NCBI GenBank assembly: GCA_030549775.1
Contig: CM060181.1
Coordinates: 56,901,201 to 56,965,200 of the forward strand
DNA from: Tamarix chinensis
Lineage: Eukaryota > Streptophyta > Magnoliopsida > Caryophyllales > Tamaricaceae
Length of the DNA stretch: 64,000 nt
Direction of reading: 5' to 3'
Each line of letters opens with the position of its first letter. The stretch's first letter is position 1. The notes under the pieces are model-generated. The model ran no database searches. It saw only the letters and a program-made list of their open reading frames with translations, and was not told where the DNA came from. Below, one piece after another: positions 25,069-36,416 of the stretch. The translations under genes and the position numbers were made by a program.

Positions 25069-28000
25069 TTCCTGGAATGTGTTAGGCCTGAATAAAACTT
25101 CTAAGCACAAGGAAGTTAAAAGGTTTTGTGCTAGAAATAAAGTAAGCTTGGTAGGTTTATTGGAAACTAGAGTTAAGGAATCGAATTTTACTGCTATTTC
25201 TCAGAAGATGTTTCAGGGATGGGATTTCATGCATAATTATTCCCACCATCCTAATGGTAGGATTTGGGTTTTATGGAATCCTTCTATTTGGATTATGGGT
25301 CGACATAAAATACATGGGCAGGCTGTGTTGTGTCATGTTACTCATGCTCCCTCAAATGTCAGTTTTTGGGTTGCATTTATTTATGCTTTTAATTCAGGAA
25401 GAGATAGGAAAGTCTTGTGGCAGTGGCTGAAAGACAACTCCCCGGGGCAGGAACCTTGGTTACTTATGGGGGATTTTAATGTGGTGATGAAGGATTCTGA
25501 GAAATATCAAGGTAGATCTCTTCTTGTATCTGATGTGGAAGATTTCAAGATATGTTGTGATGATCTTCAGATTTGTGATCTGCAAAGCCAAGGATGTCAT
25601 TATACTTGGTCTAGTCATAGACGGGGAGATGAGGAAGTTATGTGTAAATTGGATAGGGCCATGGTTAACTTATCATGGCTTTCTACCTTTCCGCATTCTG
25701 TTGCGGAGTTTCTGAGTCCACTATTCTCGGATCATAGTCCTGTGCTTACTCATCTAAATGCTGATTGTGTGGTTGGACCTAAACCATTTAAATTTTTTCA
25801 ATTCTGGGCAGATTCAGAAGATTTCTTACCTATGGTTCAAAATGTCTGGCGGCTCAAGATGGGAGGTAATTTGTTGCTCAAAATTTCTAAACGTTTGACT
25901 CTACTTAAACAAGATTTGAAAGTGTTTAATAGAGATAATTATGCCTCCATTTCACATAGAGTCACAGTTGCTAGAGAGGAAGTGGAACGTTTGCAGGCAC
26001 GGTATTTGGCTCATACTGGGCAGCAGGCTAATCGTTTGTTATTGCAGGAGAAAGAGAAGAAGTATTTACATTTATTGCACTGTGAGGAGCTGTTTTATAA
26101 GCAAAAGGCTACCAATACTTGGCTTTCTTGTGGAGATTCTAACCACAAGTATTTTTTTGCCAAGGTAAAAGAAAGACATCAGAGAAAGACTCTAACTAAG
26201 ATTATAGATTCTAATGATACTGAGATCAGAGGTGCAAAGTCAATTCATGAAGCTTTTAATTCTTATTATCAGGAGCTCTTGGGTACAAAGGTTGATATGG
26301 AGGCAGATATTATTTTAGTTGATTGCTGTAAGATACCTTCTCATTTATATGATGATCTTTCTGCTCCTGTTTCTCATATGGAGGTTAAAAAGGCCGTTTT
26401 CTCTATGGGGGATTTTAAAGCCCCAGGCGTTGATGGATATTCTGCTGGGTTTTACAAAGCTGCTTGGCCTATTATTGCTACAGAAATCGTATGGGCTGTG
26501 AGAGAATTCTTTTCATCTGGCTTTCTCCCTAAAAGATTAAATATTACGTCTCTAACTCTCATTCCTAAGCATGCTGCTGCATCTAGAGTTAGTGAATTTC
26601 GACCTATAGCTTGTTGTAATGTGCTTTATAAAATCATTGCTAAGGTCATGGTCCAGAGATTGCAACCCATTATGTCTCAACTGATTGATCTTTCACAGAA
26701 TGCTTTCATAAAAGGTAGAAGTATTGGTGAAAATGTGCTATTGGCCCATGAATTAGTAAGGAGGTATTCTCACAAGGGTATCTCACCAAGATGTATGATT
26801 AAGGTTGATCTCAAAAAGGCTTATGATATGGTGAACTGGGATTTTCTCCAGAGGGTTCTGAATCTTTATGGCTTTCCTCATCATTTTATTAAATTGATCA
26901 TGGCATGTGTTACTTCAGTGTCATATTCTGTATATCTTAATGGTGTTTTAACCCCTCCTTTTCCTGGAAAGAGAGGGTTGAGGCAGGGTGACCCTCTTTC
27001 TCCTTATCTTTTTGTGCTGGTTATGGATTATTTCTCTGGTTTGATGAAGAAGCTGTGGAGTGACCCAAGATTTCAAGCTCATCCTAGGTGTAAGAGGCTC
27101 CAGCTCATCAATTTGAATTTTGCAGATGATGTCCTTTTGTTTACTAAAGGAACTTTGCAGAGTGTTATATGCTTGAAGGAGGTATTGCACCATTTTGCTG
27201 CAGTCTCAAGGCTTATGGTAAATCCTACAAAATGTGCTGTATTCTTTGGCGGAGTTTCTATAGAAACCCAGCACAGTATTCTGGCTCAACTTGGCTACCC
27301 TGCAGGTTCTTTTCCTATTACATATTTGGGCTTACCATTATCTTCTACAAGGTTATCCTCTGCTCACCTACAGCCACTTTTGGAAAAGATGACAGCTAGA
27401 CTGAGGCATTGGAGTAATTTATTTCTGTCTTATGCTGGGAGAGTTCAGCTTATAAAATCTGTGCTTTATGGCATTCAACTTTACTTTAGTCAAGTTATTC
27501 TTCTGCCCAAGAAAGTTTTGCACTGTTTTATTAGTCTGTGTAGAACATTTCTGTGGTCCGGCAAATTGAGTACCAGGAAGCACTCTCTAGTGGCTTGGGA
27601 GGCTCTGTGTTCACCAAAGCAGGAAGGAGGACTTGGTTTTTTAAACCTTCAGCTATGGAATGTTTGTGCTTTGGGCAAGCTGTTATGGAATATAGCTAGT
27701 AAAAAGGATACTTTGTGGGTTAAGTGGGTTCATTCAGTGTACATCAAGCAAGGTACTTTGTGGGAGTGTGCGACTTCATCTTACAATTCTTGGCTTTTTC
27801 TCAAAATTCTTCAGAGCAGAGGTACAGTGAAGGAGTTTATTCTGGATTGTCTAGCCAAGCAGAGGGAGTATACCATTCGTTCAGCATATGAGGTGCTCAT
27901 AATACACCAAGCTAAATGTGGGTGGGCTAAGTTAATCTGGAGACCAGGTACTATTCTTAGAGTACAATTCATGGTTTGGCTTGCCTGCAGAAATAGACTA

Positions 28001-28438
28001 TTGACTAGAGCACGACTTAAGGAGATGGGCATGGTATTGGACACCTTATGTATTTTTTGTCAGCAACAGGAGGAGACTAGAGATCATATTTTCTTATTTT
28101 GTCCTGTTACAGCTCTCATCTGGCAGAAAATTAGAAGATTGATTGGCGGGAGTGATCCTATTATAGGGTGGGATCAAGAGATTAAGGCTTTGCTCACAAG
28201 AACACGGCAGGCGCCTAAGAAGAAATATATGTTGGGTTCTCTATTTAATGCTTATATAGCTACAATTTGGCATGAACGTAATCTCAGAATTTTTCAGCAC
28301 AAGTCTAGATCATTAGATGTTCTATTACAATGTATTCTCTTGCAAGTTTCTAGTATTTTTGTTAACTCTTCGCTTTCTGGTGACTTTGGGAAGTGGCTAG
28401 GTTTGTTAGATGCCATTGCGTCTAATGCACGGTTGTAA
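25061..28438 (+). CDS. LINE-1 ORF2: AP-endonuclease / reverse transcriptase / zf-RVT, intact
   Basis: This protein nicks target DNA and reverse-transcribes element RNA from the nick. I chose ATG 25061 (1125 codons): it begins MISSWNVLGLNK, the conserved endonuclease start, and the same ATGATTAG overlap with the ORF1 stop occurs in LINE-2. The upstream in-frame extension starts only at GTG 25019. Endonuclease (about residues 1-235): SWN, GLLETR (catalytic Glu), MGDFNVV and SDHSPVL. RT (about residues 480-760): LIPK, FRPIACCNVLYKI, NAFIKGR, KVDLKKAYD, RGLRQGDPLSPYLF, then NFADDVLLF (catalytic Asp pair, nt about 27115-27140) and YLGLPL. C-terminal zf-RVT: WLACRNRLLT, then CIFC-x8-H-x4-C. No RNase H domain is present. 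The frame is entirely open. The spacer between RT and zf-RVT is short, as in LINE-2. Confidence 0.92.
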   Translation: MISSWNVLGLNKTSKHKEVKRFCARNKVSLVGLLETRVKESNFTAISQKMFQGWDFMHNYSHHPNGRIWVLWNPSIWIMGRHKIHGQAVLCHVTHAPSNVSFWVAFIYAFNSGRDRKVLWQWLKDNSPGQEPWLLMGDFNVVMKDSEKYQGRSLLVSDVEDFKICCDDLQICDLQSQGCHYTWSSHRRGDEEVMCKLDRAMVNLSWLSTFPHSVAEFLSPLFSDHSPVLTHLNADCVVGPKPFKFFQFWADSEDFLPMVQNVWRLKMGGNLLLKISKRLTLLKQDLKVFNRDNYASISHRVTVAREEVERLQARYLAHTGQQANRLLLQEKEKKYLHLLHCEELFYKQKATNTWLSCGDSNHKYFFAKVKERHQRKTLTKIIDSNDTEIRGAKSIHEAFNSYYQELLGTKVDMEADIILVDCCKIPSHLYDDLSAPVSHMEVKKAVFSMGDFKAPGVDGYSAGFYKAAWPIIATEIVWAVREFFSSGFLPKRLNITSLTLIPKHAAASRVSEFRPIACCNVLYKIIAKVMVQRLQPIMSQLIDLSQNAFIKGRSIGENVLLAHELVRRYSHKGISPRCMIKVDLKKAYDMVNWDFLQRVLNLYGFPHHFIKLIMACVTSVSYSVYLNGVLTPPFPGKRGLRQGDPLSPYLFVLVMDYFSGLMKKLWSDPRFQAHPRCKRLQLINLNFADDVLLFTKGTLQSVICLKEVLHHFAAVSRLMVNPTKCAVFFGGVSIETQHSILAQLGYPAGSFPITYLGLPLSSTRLSSAHLQPLLEKMTARLRHWSNLFLSYAGRVQLIKSVLYGIQLYFSQVILLPKKVLHCFISLCRTFLWSGKLSTRKHSLVAWEALCSPKQEGGLGFLNLQLWNVCALGKLLWNIASKKDTLWVKWVHSVYIKQGTLWECATSSYNSWLFLKILQSRGTVKEFILDCLAKQREYTIRSAYEVLIIHQAKCGWAKLIWRPGTILRVQFMVWLACRNRLLTRARLKEMGMVLDTLCIFCQQQEETRDHIFLFCPVTALIWQKIRRLIGGSDPIIGWDQEIKALLTRTRQAPKKKYMLGSLFNAYIATIWHERNLRIFQHKSRSLDVLLQCILLQVSSIFVNSSLSGDFGKWLGLLDAIASNARL

Positions 28439-28522
28439 CTTCATTTTCTCTTATTAATACTATTTCTACTTCTCGAAAAAAAAAACAATGAAAAATTTTA
28501 AATGATAAAATGAGGTATTACA

Positions 28523-29922
28523 ATCCTAGCATAATTCCATGTTATAAAATACATAAAAAAGCATACCCCTCATATGAATTCACATAAAACATGGTAGAAA
28601 TCAATACTTAACAAGATCATGTTTGGAATTCGCTAACGCATGCTTAACATCAAAAATTCTCAAACATGCTCCAACTTCATAAATAAAAATATGGCAACAT
28701 GCTTGAAATTAAGAACTCAACATATGAGATAAATATCATAGAACATACCAAGCACTCAAAACCATAATAAATAACAAAAGACCATATTCATATTAAATAT
28801 AAGAATATCTTACCTTAAAGTAAATCTTCTCACACAAATTACCCCTTATTTGATGGTTTTCTTCAAAGGCCTCGACTCCCTAAAGAATCAAGCAGTAAAA
28901 CCATTAGAACTTTTTTAATAAAAAAAACTCTATTAAAATTGAAAATCAGTAGAAGAATACAAAAAACACACGTATAACTCAACTTTTTCTCAACAAAAGA
29001 ATTCCAAGAATGATGCTAAAGTCCCCAAATTTTCTTAAACCCTAATCCTTCCATAAGTGAAGAAAAAGGAAAACTAAAACCAAGATTAAAACGAAAAAAG
29101 AGAGATAACACTTGACAAAGGAAGGAAGGAAACAAGAGCCAGTCTTTGTTTTCTCAATAGAGACTAGAAAAAAGAAGAAATTAGAGAATGCTCAACACTT
29201 CAAAAAAATATTCCAAGGAAAATGAAAAAGAAAGAAAGAGAAAAAGATAAGAACTTAAAATGAATCATGGAGGGAGTATATAGAATAGTGTGGGTCCACA
29301 CATACAAGTGGGAGGTGTGGAAGTAAGACTTAGGTTAAGTGTGGGCAACAAGGATGTAAAGGGAACACATGATAGAGTGAGGTGGGTTGAGTGTGCTCAA
29401 GAAGTAACATGAAAAAAAGTAGGTGAGTCATGGAAGAGGTGCATGAAGTCAAAGATGTAGCCCTGCTGCCAGGAGAGAAAGGGAAAGGTGAGGGAGAAAA
29501 GAGAAGGTAAGGTAAGTCTCAAAAAGTATTTTTTAGGGAATTTTAACTAAATAATTTCCTGGAATTATCTAAATAATTTAAAAATAATCCTGAAGCACTA
29601 AAATACTCTTAATAGCATAAATTGATTCTAATTAAAAAAAATTATAAAAATTAGCAAGATATTCAAATCAAAATTAGAAAAGGATCTAAAATCGTAGGAT
29701 AAGCATTCGATAGGTTAGAGCAAATCATTTGATTGGGTCTTTGAGAATAAAATTATAAATCCCTAGGCATACCAATCAATTAGTAAGGCAAACCAGATAA
29801 TTGGTGGACTTAAAATTTACATTTTTAGTAAAATTTAAGGCCCTTTCCAAAACTAAAACAAATTTATATTATATTAACATAATTTTAAGCATATTTTGAA
29901 GGATTTTAGGAGGGGATATTAC
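28523..29922 (-). mobile_element. Solo G LTR S1, right part
   Basis: The G LTR resumes directly after the ATCCT duplication of LTR A (CCTAGCATAATTCC..., equivalent to 17063 in LTR2). It ends GGAGGGGATATTACA at 29922 and then returns to the integrase of element 2. A motif cluster lies at about 29700-29815. It is non-coding. Confidence 0.75.
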
Positions 29923-32902
29923 ACATATAGCCTAATATACCTCGGGTTAAGCTTACCCTTTCGACTAAAATATATCACTCCTTTGTGGGAAAAACCTTTA
30001 GAAGGACATGGTCACCCACCTTAAACCCTTCTACTCTCCTCCGTAGATCTGCATAACTCATCTACCTATCTTAGATAGCCCTCATTTGATCTTGAATAAG
30101 CTTGATCTACCTAGTAGTGTCTTCTACCATCTCTATTCCCAATATAATGATCTCACTTGAGTTACTCTAGAACAAGGGACTATAGCACTTCTATCTATAG
30201 AGTACCTAAAAAAGCATCATCGTTATGCTTGCATGATGACTATTATTATAGGAGAACTCTACTAATTCCAAAATATCTTACCTACTAACTTGAAACTCAA
30301 GTATGAATGCTCAAAGTATATCCTCTAAGGACAGAATAATATGCCCAATATGATTATCTATATGTGAATGGAATGTTATGCTAATCTTTATTTGTGTCCC
30401 AAAAGTTGCTTGCAACTTCTGCTAGAAGTTCAAAAAGAATCTAGAATATAGGTCCAATATAATGCCTTTGGCCACCTGGTGATACCATACCACATGCTTC
30501 CTATAAGCATTAGCCATATGCTTCGTTCTCTAGGTCTACTTCGTCATAATGAATACTGCAGACTTAGTGAGTTAGTCAACTACCACCTAGATCAAGTTTG
30601 AATCACTACAGGTTTTTAGTAATCTAACTAAAAAGTCCATTGACACATTATCCCATTTTCACTCACAAACATCCAATAGCTAACATAACCCTACTGGATG
30701 CATGTCTTCCACCTTTACCTTCTAACACCTTAAGCACTTAACCATAAAGTCTAAAACCTTCTAAAACCTCCAATTTCATACAGGGCCATCAATATATTTA
30801 TTTCAATTCCTTTTATAACTTACTCCCTCTAGGATGGATAGAATAAGGAGCAAGGTGACCCTCTTCTAAAATCTTCCTCTAAAGCTCTCTATAGCTTGTA
30901 AAATGCACACCTTCCTCGAATAGTGGTGTGATATAACCTACTACTCTACCCTATGATATAGCCTTCTTGATCTGCTCCAGCTTAACATCTCCTAGATGAC
31001 TAGCTCAAATATTATCAAGGATGATCGGTGTGATCAAGAGAGCGATCATCCTTGTTTCCACATCCCCGTGCCTAATGATCTCTATGCTAAACTCTTGAAG
31101 ATCTTGCTAAATCTAATATGATATAACTAGCAAACCCAAAGAGTATCAAGTCTTTCTACTCAAAGCATCCACTACAATGTTGGCCTTCCCTTCGTGGTAC
31201 ATTAACTCTAGGTCATAGTCCCAAATAAACTTCAGCCATCTTCTCTATCTTGTGTTTAGCTAATGTCATATGAAGATGTACTTGAGGCTCTTATGGTCCC
31301 TGTACAATTTACACTACACTCTATACAAATAATTCTGCCATATCTTCAAGGAAAAAACCACCACATCTAGCTTAAGGTCTTGCATAAGATAGTTCTGCTC
31401 ATGCTTCTTCAACTGGCAAGAAGCATATGCCACTACCCTCCCATGTTATATCAACACACAACTAAGGCTAAACTAGGATGCATTGTTGTACACCTCAAAT
31501 CCCTTTTTACCTAATGGATAGGTATAAAGTGGAGCTAAATTAATCTTCTCTCAAGCTCCTTGAAAGCCTTTATGCACTTATTATCCCAAGAAAGCACATC
31601 ATCTTCTTCAATACGGTAGTCAAAGGACGAGTGATATTTGAAAAATCTTGAATGAACCATCTGTAGTAGCCTACTAACCTAGAAAACTATATATGTGCAT
31701 AATGTTTGTCTATGCTAACCACTCCGATACTAATCGGACCTCTAAAGGATCCATCAACACACACTCCTTTGATATGATATGACAAATGAAAGCTCCCTCA
31801 TACAACCAAAACTCACACTTTGACACCTTAGAATATAACTAGTGGGTCCTTATAAACTTCGAAGCCTTCCTAAGATGTTGATGAAGACTATAATTAATTT
31901 ATCAATGTTATGCTAGAAGATCCAATTCAAGAGAGCCATGAACACTAGTGGCACATTCATGAGCCTAAAGGATAATACCATGAACTCATAATGGCTGTAA
32001 CATGTATTAAAAGTTATCTTTATTATGTCTTTATCAATACTTCTCAACTGATGATACCCTGATCTGAGATCTATCTTTGAAAACTTTATAGCCACAGGCA
32101 ACTAATCAAAGAGGTCATCAATCTAAGGTAAAGGATAAAAATTCTTCACCATAGCTTGGTTTAATCCTCAATAATCGATGTAGAGTCTTAACCTAACATC
32201 TTTCTTCCTAACAAAAAAGATAGTTGTTCCCCAAGGTGATACACTTGGTCAAATATAGCCCTTCTCCAATAAATCCTCTAGTTGAGTGAACAACCTTTTC
32301 ATCTCAATCTACATCAGATGATAGGGCACCTTTGACACAAGCTTTATCCCTTGTAGAAGGTCTATCATGAAGTCTATCACATGATCTAGTGACATACCCA
32401 AGATATTATTAGGAAACATATGTGGAAACTCTCATACCATTGGGATATACTTAATCAATGGTGCCTTGACATTTAGCTCCTAAACAGTACACAAGAAGAG
32501 TGGATACACTTTCTTTACTAACATACCAAGCACAAATGAGGGCATCATCTTCGCCCAGGGCCAAGGCTTGCATCTCCAATAAGAGACAGTAGCACCCTTT
32601 AGTCCCTTAAGAACATATACTCCAATGCACAATCAATCATAGCTCAATATCTTGTGATCATATCCATGCCAAGGATTACGTCAAAGTAATGAAGTTCAAG
32701 CTCTATAAGGTCTACTAGAAACTTAATTCTGCTAATGACTAAAGCCACATCTTTATATAGCCTAGTGTAAGGAAGTCTATCGCCAAACAGGAACACTATT
32801 CTATCAAACGAAATCATAGATGTCCTAGCTGTGAACGTAGTAGACACGAAGGAAGGGAAGAAACCATGAACGTACATGTGACGACATCCACTATCCTAAT
32901 AG
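29923..32902 (-). pseudogene. Pol of gypsy element 2 (integrase, RNase H, RT, protease), decayed
   Basis: Collinear with 10563-13630 of element 1. Minus-strand readings: about 30600-30660 gives KWDNVSMDF, the integrase core; 31913-32101 is an open RT segment with [13 protein letters not shown] and [14 protein letters not shown]; 32644-32877 is an open protease tail with FDVILGMDM. Near 31885, about 40 bp present in element 1 (within 12520-12572) is missing. This removes the codons of the IDD catalytic box, so RT is dead regardless of stops. Protease is interrupted at 32902 by LTR B, and gag resumes at 37708. Confidence 0.7.
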
Positions 32903-33939
32903 TGAAATACCCCATATTTTTAATTTAAAATTATAACAAAATAAGGATTTAATAGAAAAATTAATCATATAAATTATTTTATTGAAATAAAAGGGAGCTA
33001 ATTAAGGCAAATAAAGAAGAAAACAATTAATAATTTAATTAGAAAAAAATAGTGTGTTTTGCGAACTAAAATGGAAGTTGAGGAAAATTTATTCAAAATA
33101 GCCCAAATTAATCTAAAAAGGGTTTTAATTATTATTTTAGAGATATTATTATTTTAAATAATAATCTGAAAATACAAAATGCCCAAAATACCCCAACCCA
33201 TCCATTTTCTCCTTCTTCATTCTTTTCCTTTTTCCTTTTTCCTTTTTCCTCTTTCTTTTCCTTTTTTTTCTTTCCCTTCATTCTCCTTTCTTCTTTTTTC
33301 CCCTCCCCCCAATTGGTTGGGCCGTGCAACCCAAACCCTTCCTCCTTCAATGAGGCCTAGGCCCATGTGGCTACCCTTTCCCCCTTTCACCACCGCCCGA
33401 TCAAATACCTATTCCTCCGCCGTTAACCATCGCCGCCACCCACCTAAGCCTTCCCTGCACCACCCCCTAGAGAACTAAGTCTCCTCCCTTACTTTTCCTT
33501 ACATGAGCTACACCGGCCATGCAAATTCACCCTCTCGATCAGTCCACTTTGACCTTCTGCCACCTTTTGCACCCCCGCTTGCCACCAATTCTATCGCAAC
33601 TAATGCCTCCTCACAACCAGGGGATCTTCTCTACCTCCCCAAAACCCCATCTCTCCCTACACCACTCTCCTTATCCCTTCTTTACCTTCAACCACCATAC
33701 CCGCCACCGTGCATCGCCACCTTTGGTTGCACCTCCATCTTCATTCCATCCCTCTCCACCTAAGGCACCTTCTACCAGCTCAAACACCCCCTCATTCCCT
33801 CTCCTCTAGCTTATACCCCCATCCCTCTACCTCTCTTCCTCCTCCACGCACCGCCAAAGGTTCTGCCACCAACCTTATGTAGTATTCTAATTTCCCCAAC
33901 TTGTAAACCTTTTTATATAAGTGTTAGTAAATTTTACTA

Positions 33940-33985
33940 ATATTAATAGTATTACTCTTATTATTATTATTATTATTAATATTAA

Positions 33986-34025
<40 letters not shown>

Positions 34026-34306
34026 TTATTTTTATTGTTATTATGTTATTACTCTTATTATTTAACCTAACTTCAGGAATATTTCTAACCAATGTTTATT
34101 ATTATTAAAAGGCATGCCAATTTAGTATTATTATAATTATATTTTTTATTACTACTACTACTACTACTATCATTACTATTATCATTATTTTCTTACTAAT
34201 ACTATTAATACTAACTTCAGCCACTATCACTTTTATTATTAGTGTAAATATTGGGACTCCTATATTACTATTATCCTTTTTGGTTATTCTTAGTATTATG
34301 CTTAAA

Positions 34307-34338
<32 letters not shown>

Positions 34339-34770
34339 TACTACTACTACTACTACTATCATCACTACCATTATTATTATTGTTATCATTTCTATCATTA
34401 TTATTATTATTCTATTATACTTGACCATATTATCATCAAGGCTACTACTATTATGATCTCTAGGACCTTCATTAGCATTATTCTTAAGATGGGAACTATT
34501 ATTAATATTATCACTATTATTATTATTGTTATTGTTATTACTACCAATATATTATTATTATTACCTTGTCATCTTTGTTAATATTTCATAACCACTAACC
34601 TATTATCACTACATGCATTATCAATATAAGTATCATTATGGTCACTACTTTTATATTACTTATATCACTATTATTATTATTAGGGTTTAGGTTGATACTA
34701 GTATTATTACTAAAACTAGTATTATTATTACTACTAATAATATGGAAACTATTACCTTTGATAATATGTA
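33940..34770 (+). repeat. TTA/CTA/TCA trinucleotide low-complexity tract in LTR B
   Basis: Long runs of TTA alternate with short runs of CTA and with TCATTA steps, with a few non-repeat islands. The tract is about 830 bp. LTR C (42440-42770) and LTR D (51600-52070 plus 55590-55790, complementary strand) have the same tract at the matching place, so it belongs to the LTR. Confidence 0.8.
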
Positions 34771-36114
34771 TATCATTATGATTAATTTAACATAAACCAT
34801 GGTAGCTACTAAGACTTATTTTGGGTAGTAGTTGCATAATTAACTATTTTGAGAATAATAACCATACTTTTAATTATAAGACTACTACCATCACTATTTT
34901 TCCAAATAGTAGATTATGATAAGGTTAGGGTAGGAATAATGGTAATCTTTGGTAAGAGGGAGATTAACCCATAGTATTTTTCTCTTTTAGCTGAATCAAG
35001 TCAAAACCCTAAGTACGTATAGGAGCATGCTCCAAGCCTGGTGTCTTATTAGGTAAGGATATAGTTAAGGCCTTTTATGTGTAAGAATGTGCTATGTGTG
35101 TTGGTTTTATGGGTGTACTTTATATTTTATATTTTATGTTATCATGTTCTTGTGGCAGCTTGCCAAGCAAGGAGCTAAGGTAAGTTTCATGTGTTTATAA
35201 TGAGTGTAATGTCATGTTATTAATTGTACTTGAATTGTGCTTATGTAATAATTCCCCTTATGACATGCATGATAGGAGGTCCTAATTATTATGATGCGGT
35301 TATGGGAGAAATGGAAAAGAATGAGGAAAGTGAGTTGACTAGGAAATGGTAATGATTGACTAATTATCTTATGACTTATAGGTGGATATTAAAAGGAATA
35401 ATAGGATTAAAGTTAAGGGAATGGATTAAACATGAATGGGAAGTATAGGGTTTTCATAGGATGGTTATCCTTTTCATGGGGATGAATTTTATGTGGAAAA
35501 GGTCAATTTAAGGGTCGAGTAAGGTAAGGGAAGAATCGTTACAGCAATTGGAGTCCATATGTGAAAAATAATACATGGATTGATGGAGGGATGCATGGCG
35601 AATTTGACTAGGCCTTTCAGAGGAAACCCTAAGCAAGGGAGATGTATAAGGGAGAAAAAATTAATGGGAATGGATACAATGAGGATAAAAGATGGAAGGG
35701 ATTTCACATGGGGGAAAAGTGAGTCAAGAGAGAAGATTGTAGTTGGGTGTTGAGTGAGTAGCATAAAAGAAAGGAGAAGTACGAGGATTTTTGGAATGCT
35801 GACTAGGGTTTTGGTGATCATGTGTGGGAGTTAGACAGTGAGGTTGTAATGTTAAGTGTGGGTAGAGAGAAGTGATGGTTTTTGTAATAAAGAAGAGTTT
35901 GGGTTCATAGTGAGTGGGAAAAGCATGGAAGTCCCTGGATCATGGGTTGTGTTAGATATAAGTCATGTGGGAGGGGTGATGGTAAGTAAGAGTGATCAAT
36001 AGGGTTTCATGGTCACATGTATTATAGGGGAAGCAAAATGTAGTGCTTGGGGAAGAATCGAGCAAGGTGATAAATTGTAGGAGTATGAGTTATATGGGAT
36101 AGAGGCAGGTTCGG

Positions 36115-36157
36115 CTATATAGGCCAAATTAGGGTTTTTCGAGAAGAAAACCCTAGA
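36115..36157 (+). promoter_or_regulatory. Candidate LTR promoter: TATA box and telo-box hairpin (LTR B)
   Basis: GGCTATATAGGCC (TATA at 36115-36123) is followed by TTAGGGTTTTT (36129) and AAAACCCTAG (36147-36156), an inverted pair of telo-box motifs that could form a 9-bp stem. The same order is kept in LTR D on the minus strand (50167-50205). Transcription would start about 30 bp downstream of the TATA box, inside the stem. It is inferred from sequence only. Confidence 0.5.
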
Positions 36158-36416
36158 GAGTTATATTAAGTTGATTTAGAAATATGGGAAGTGGGCCTCA
36201 GTGTTGAGTATTTGTGGTAATGAGAAAATAGTGAGAAAGGATATTGGGATGTACTAGAAGAAGTAAAAGTCCCAAGATATGGGATAGGATTATCAGGAAG
36301 TCGAGTGGGTAGTGCATGTCTAGTTGGGGTTGTGTATGGAATAGGATACAATAAAACACTAAGCAATTAAGTGAAACATTATCAAGCATGGGAATAGTGA
36401 GGTTATATATTCTCCA

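Larger units (their letters stand above)
23925..28486 (+). mobile_element. LINE-1: 5'-truncated plant L1-clade LINE with intact ORF2
   Basis: Similarity to LINE-2 begins inside ORF1 near 23925 and runs to a tail ending CTTCTCG plus ten A (28476-28485). The rest of LTR A follows immediately. The element therefore lacks its 5' UTR and the ORF1 N-terminus, as expected of incomplete target-primed reverse transcription. I could not find a convincing target duplication. It is the youngest-looking LINE here, with one frameshift in ORF1 and none in ORF2. LINE-2 is a close relative: same ORF junction, same zinc-knuckle motif, same tail (CTTATCGAAAA). Confidence 0.9.
20636..28522 (+). mobile_element. 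Solo LTR A, inserted in S1 and carrying LINE-1
   Basis: The ends are TATAATACCCCATTT and AATGAGGTATTACA, imperfect inverted repeats of about 14 bp, flanked by an exact ATCCT duplication (20631-20635 and 28523-28527). Without LINE-1 it is about 3.3 kb and non-coding. From 5' to 3' it has a C/T-rich block (20940-21700), AT-rich sequence, a block shared with LTR E (about 22815-22900, similar to 61750-61835), a 50-bp tandem repeat (23073-23318) and a terminal stem (23853-23911). Sense is set as plus because its 3' end matches the 3' end of the G LTRs. Small open frames within it lack any protein signature. Confidence 0.75.

Noticed and set aside
24361..25110. Several open frames of 100-135 codons on both strands within LINE-1 ORF1
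   Set aside because: They overlap the ORF1 frame that carries the zinc knuckle and the basic tail, and have no domain signature. They are shadows.
20636..28522. LTRs A-E as TIR DNA transposons (inverted ends, short duplications)
   Set aside because: Duplications are 5 bp, ends are TG...CA type, and the same terminal core is used by G LTRs that flank gag-pol. No transposase trace. Solo LTR is the better reading.
33179..33809. Overlapping plus-strand open frames rich in Pro, Ser and Phe
   Set aside because: They arise from the pyrimidine tract and C-rich block of LTR B. No start context, domain or conservation with the matching block in LTR D.
34105..34428. 107-codon minus-strand open frame rich in Ile, Val and Met
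   Set aside because: It is a translation of the trinucleotide low-complexity tract. The similar frames at 51851-52118 have the same origin.
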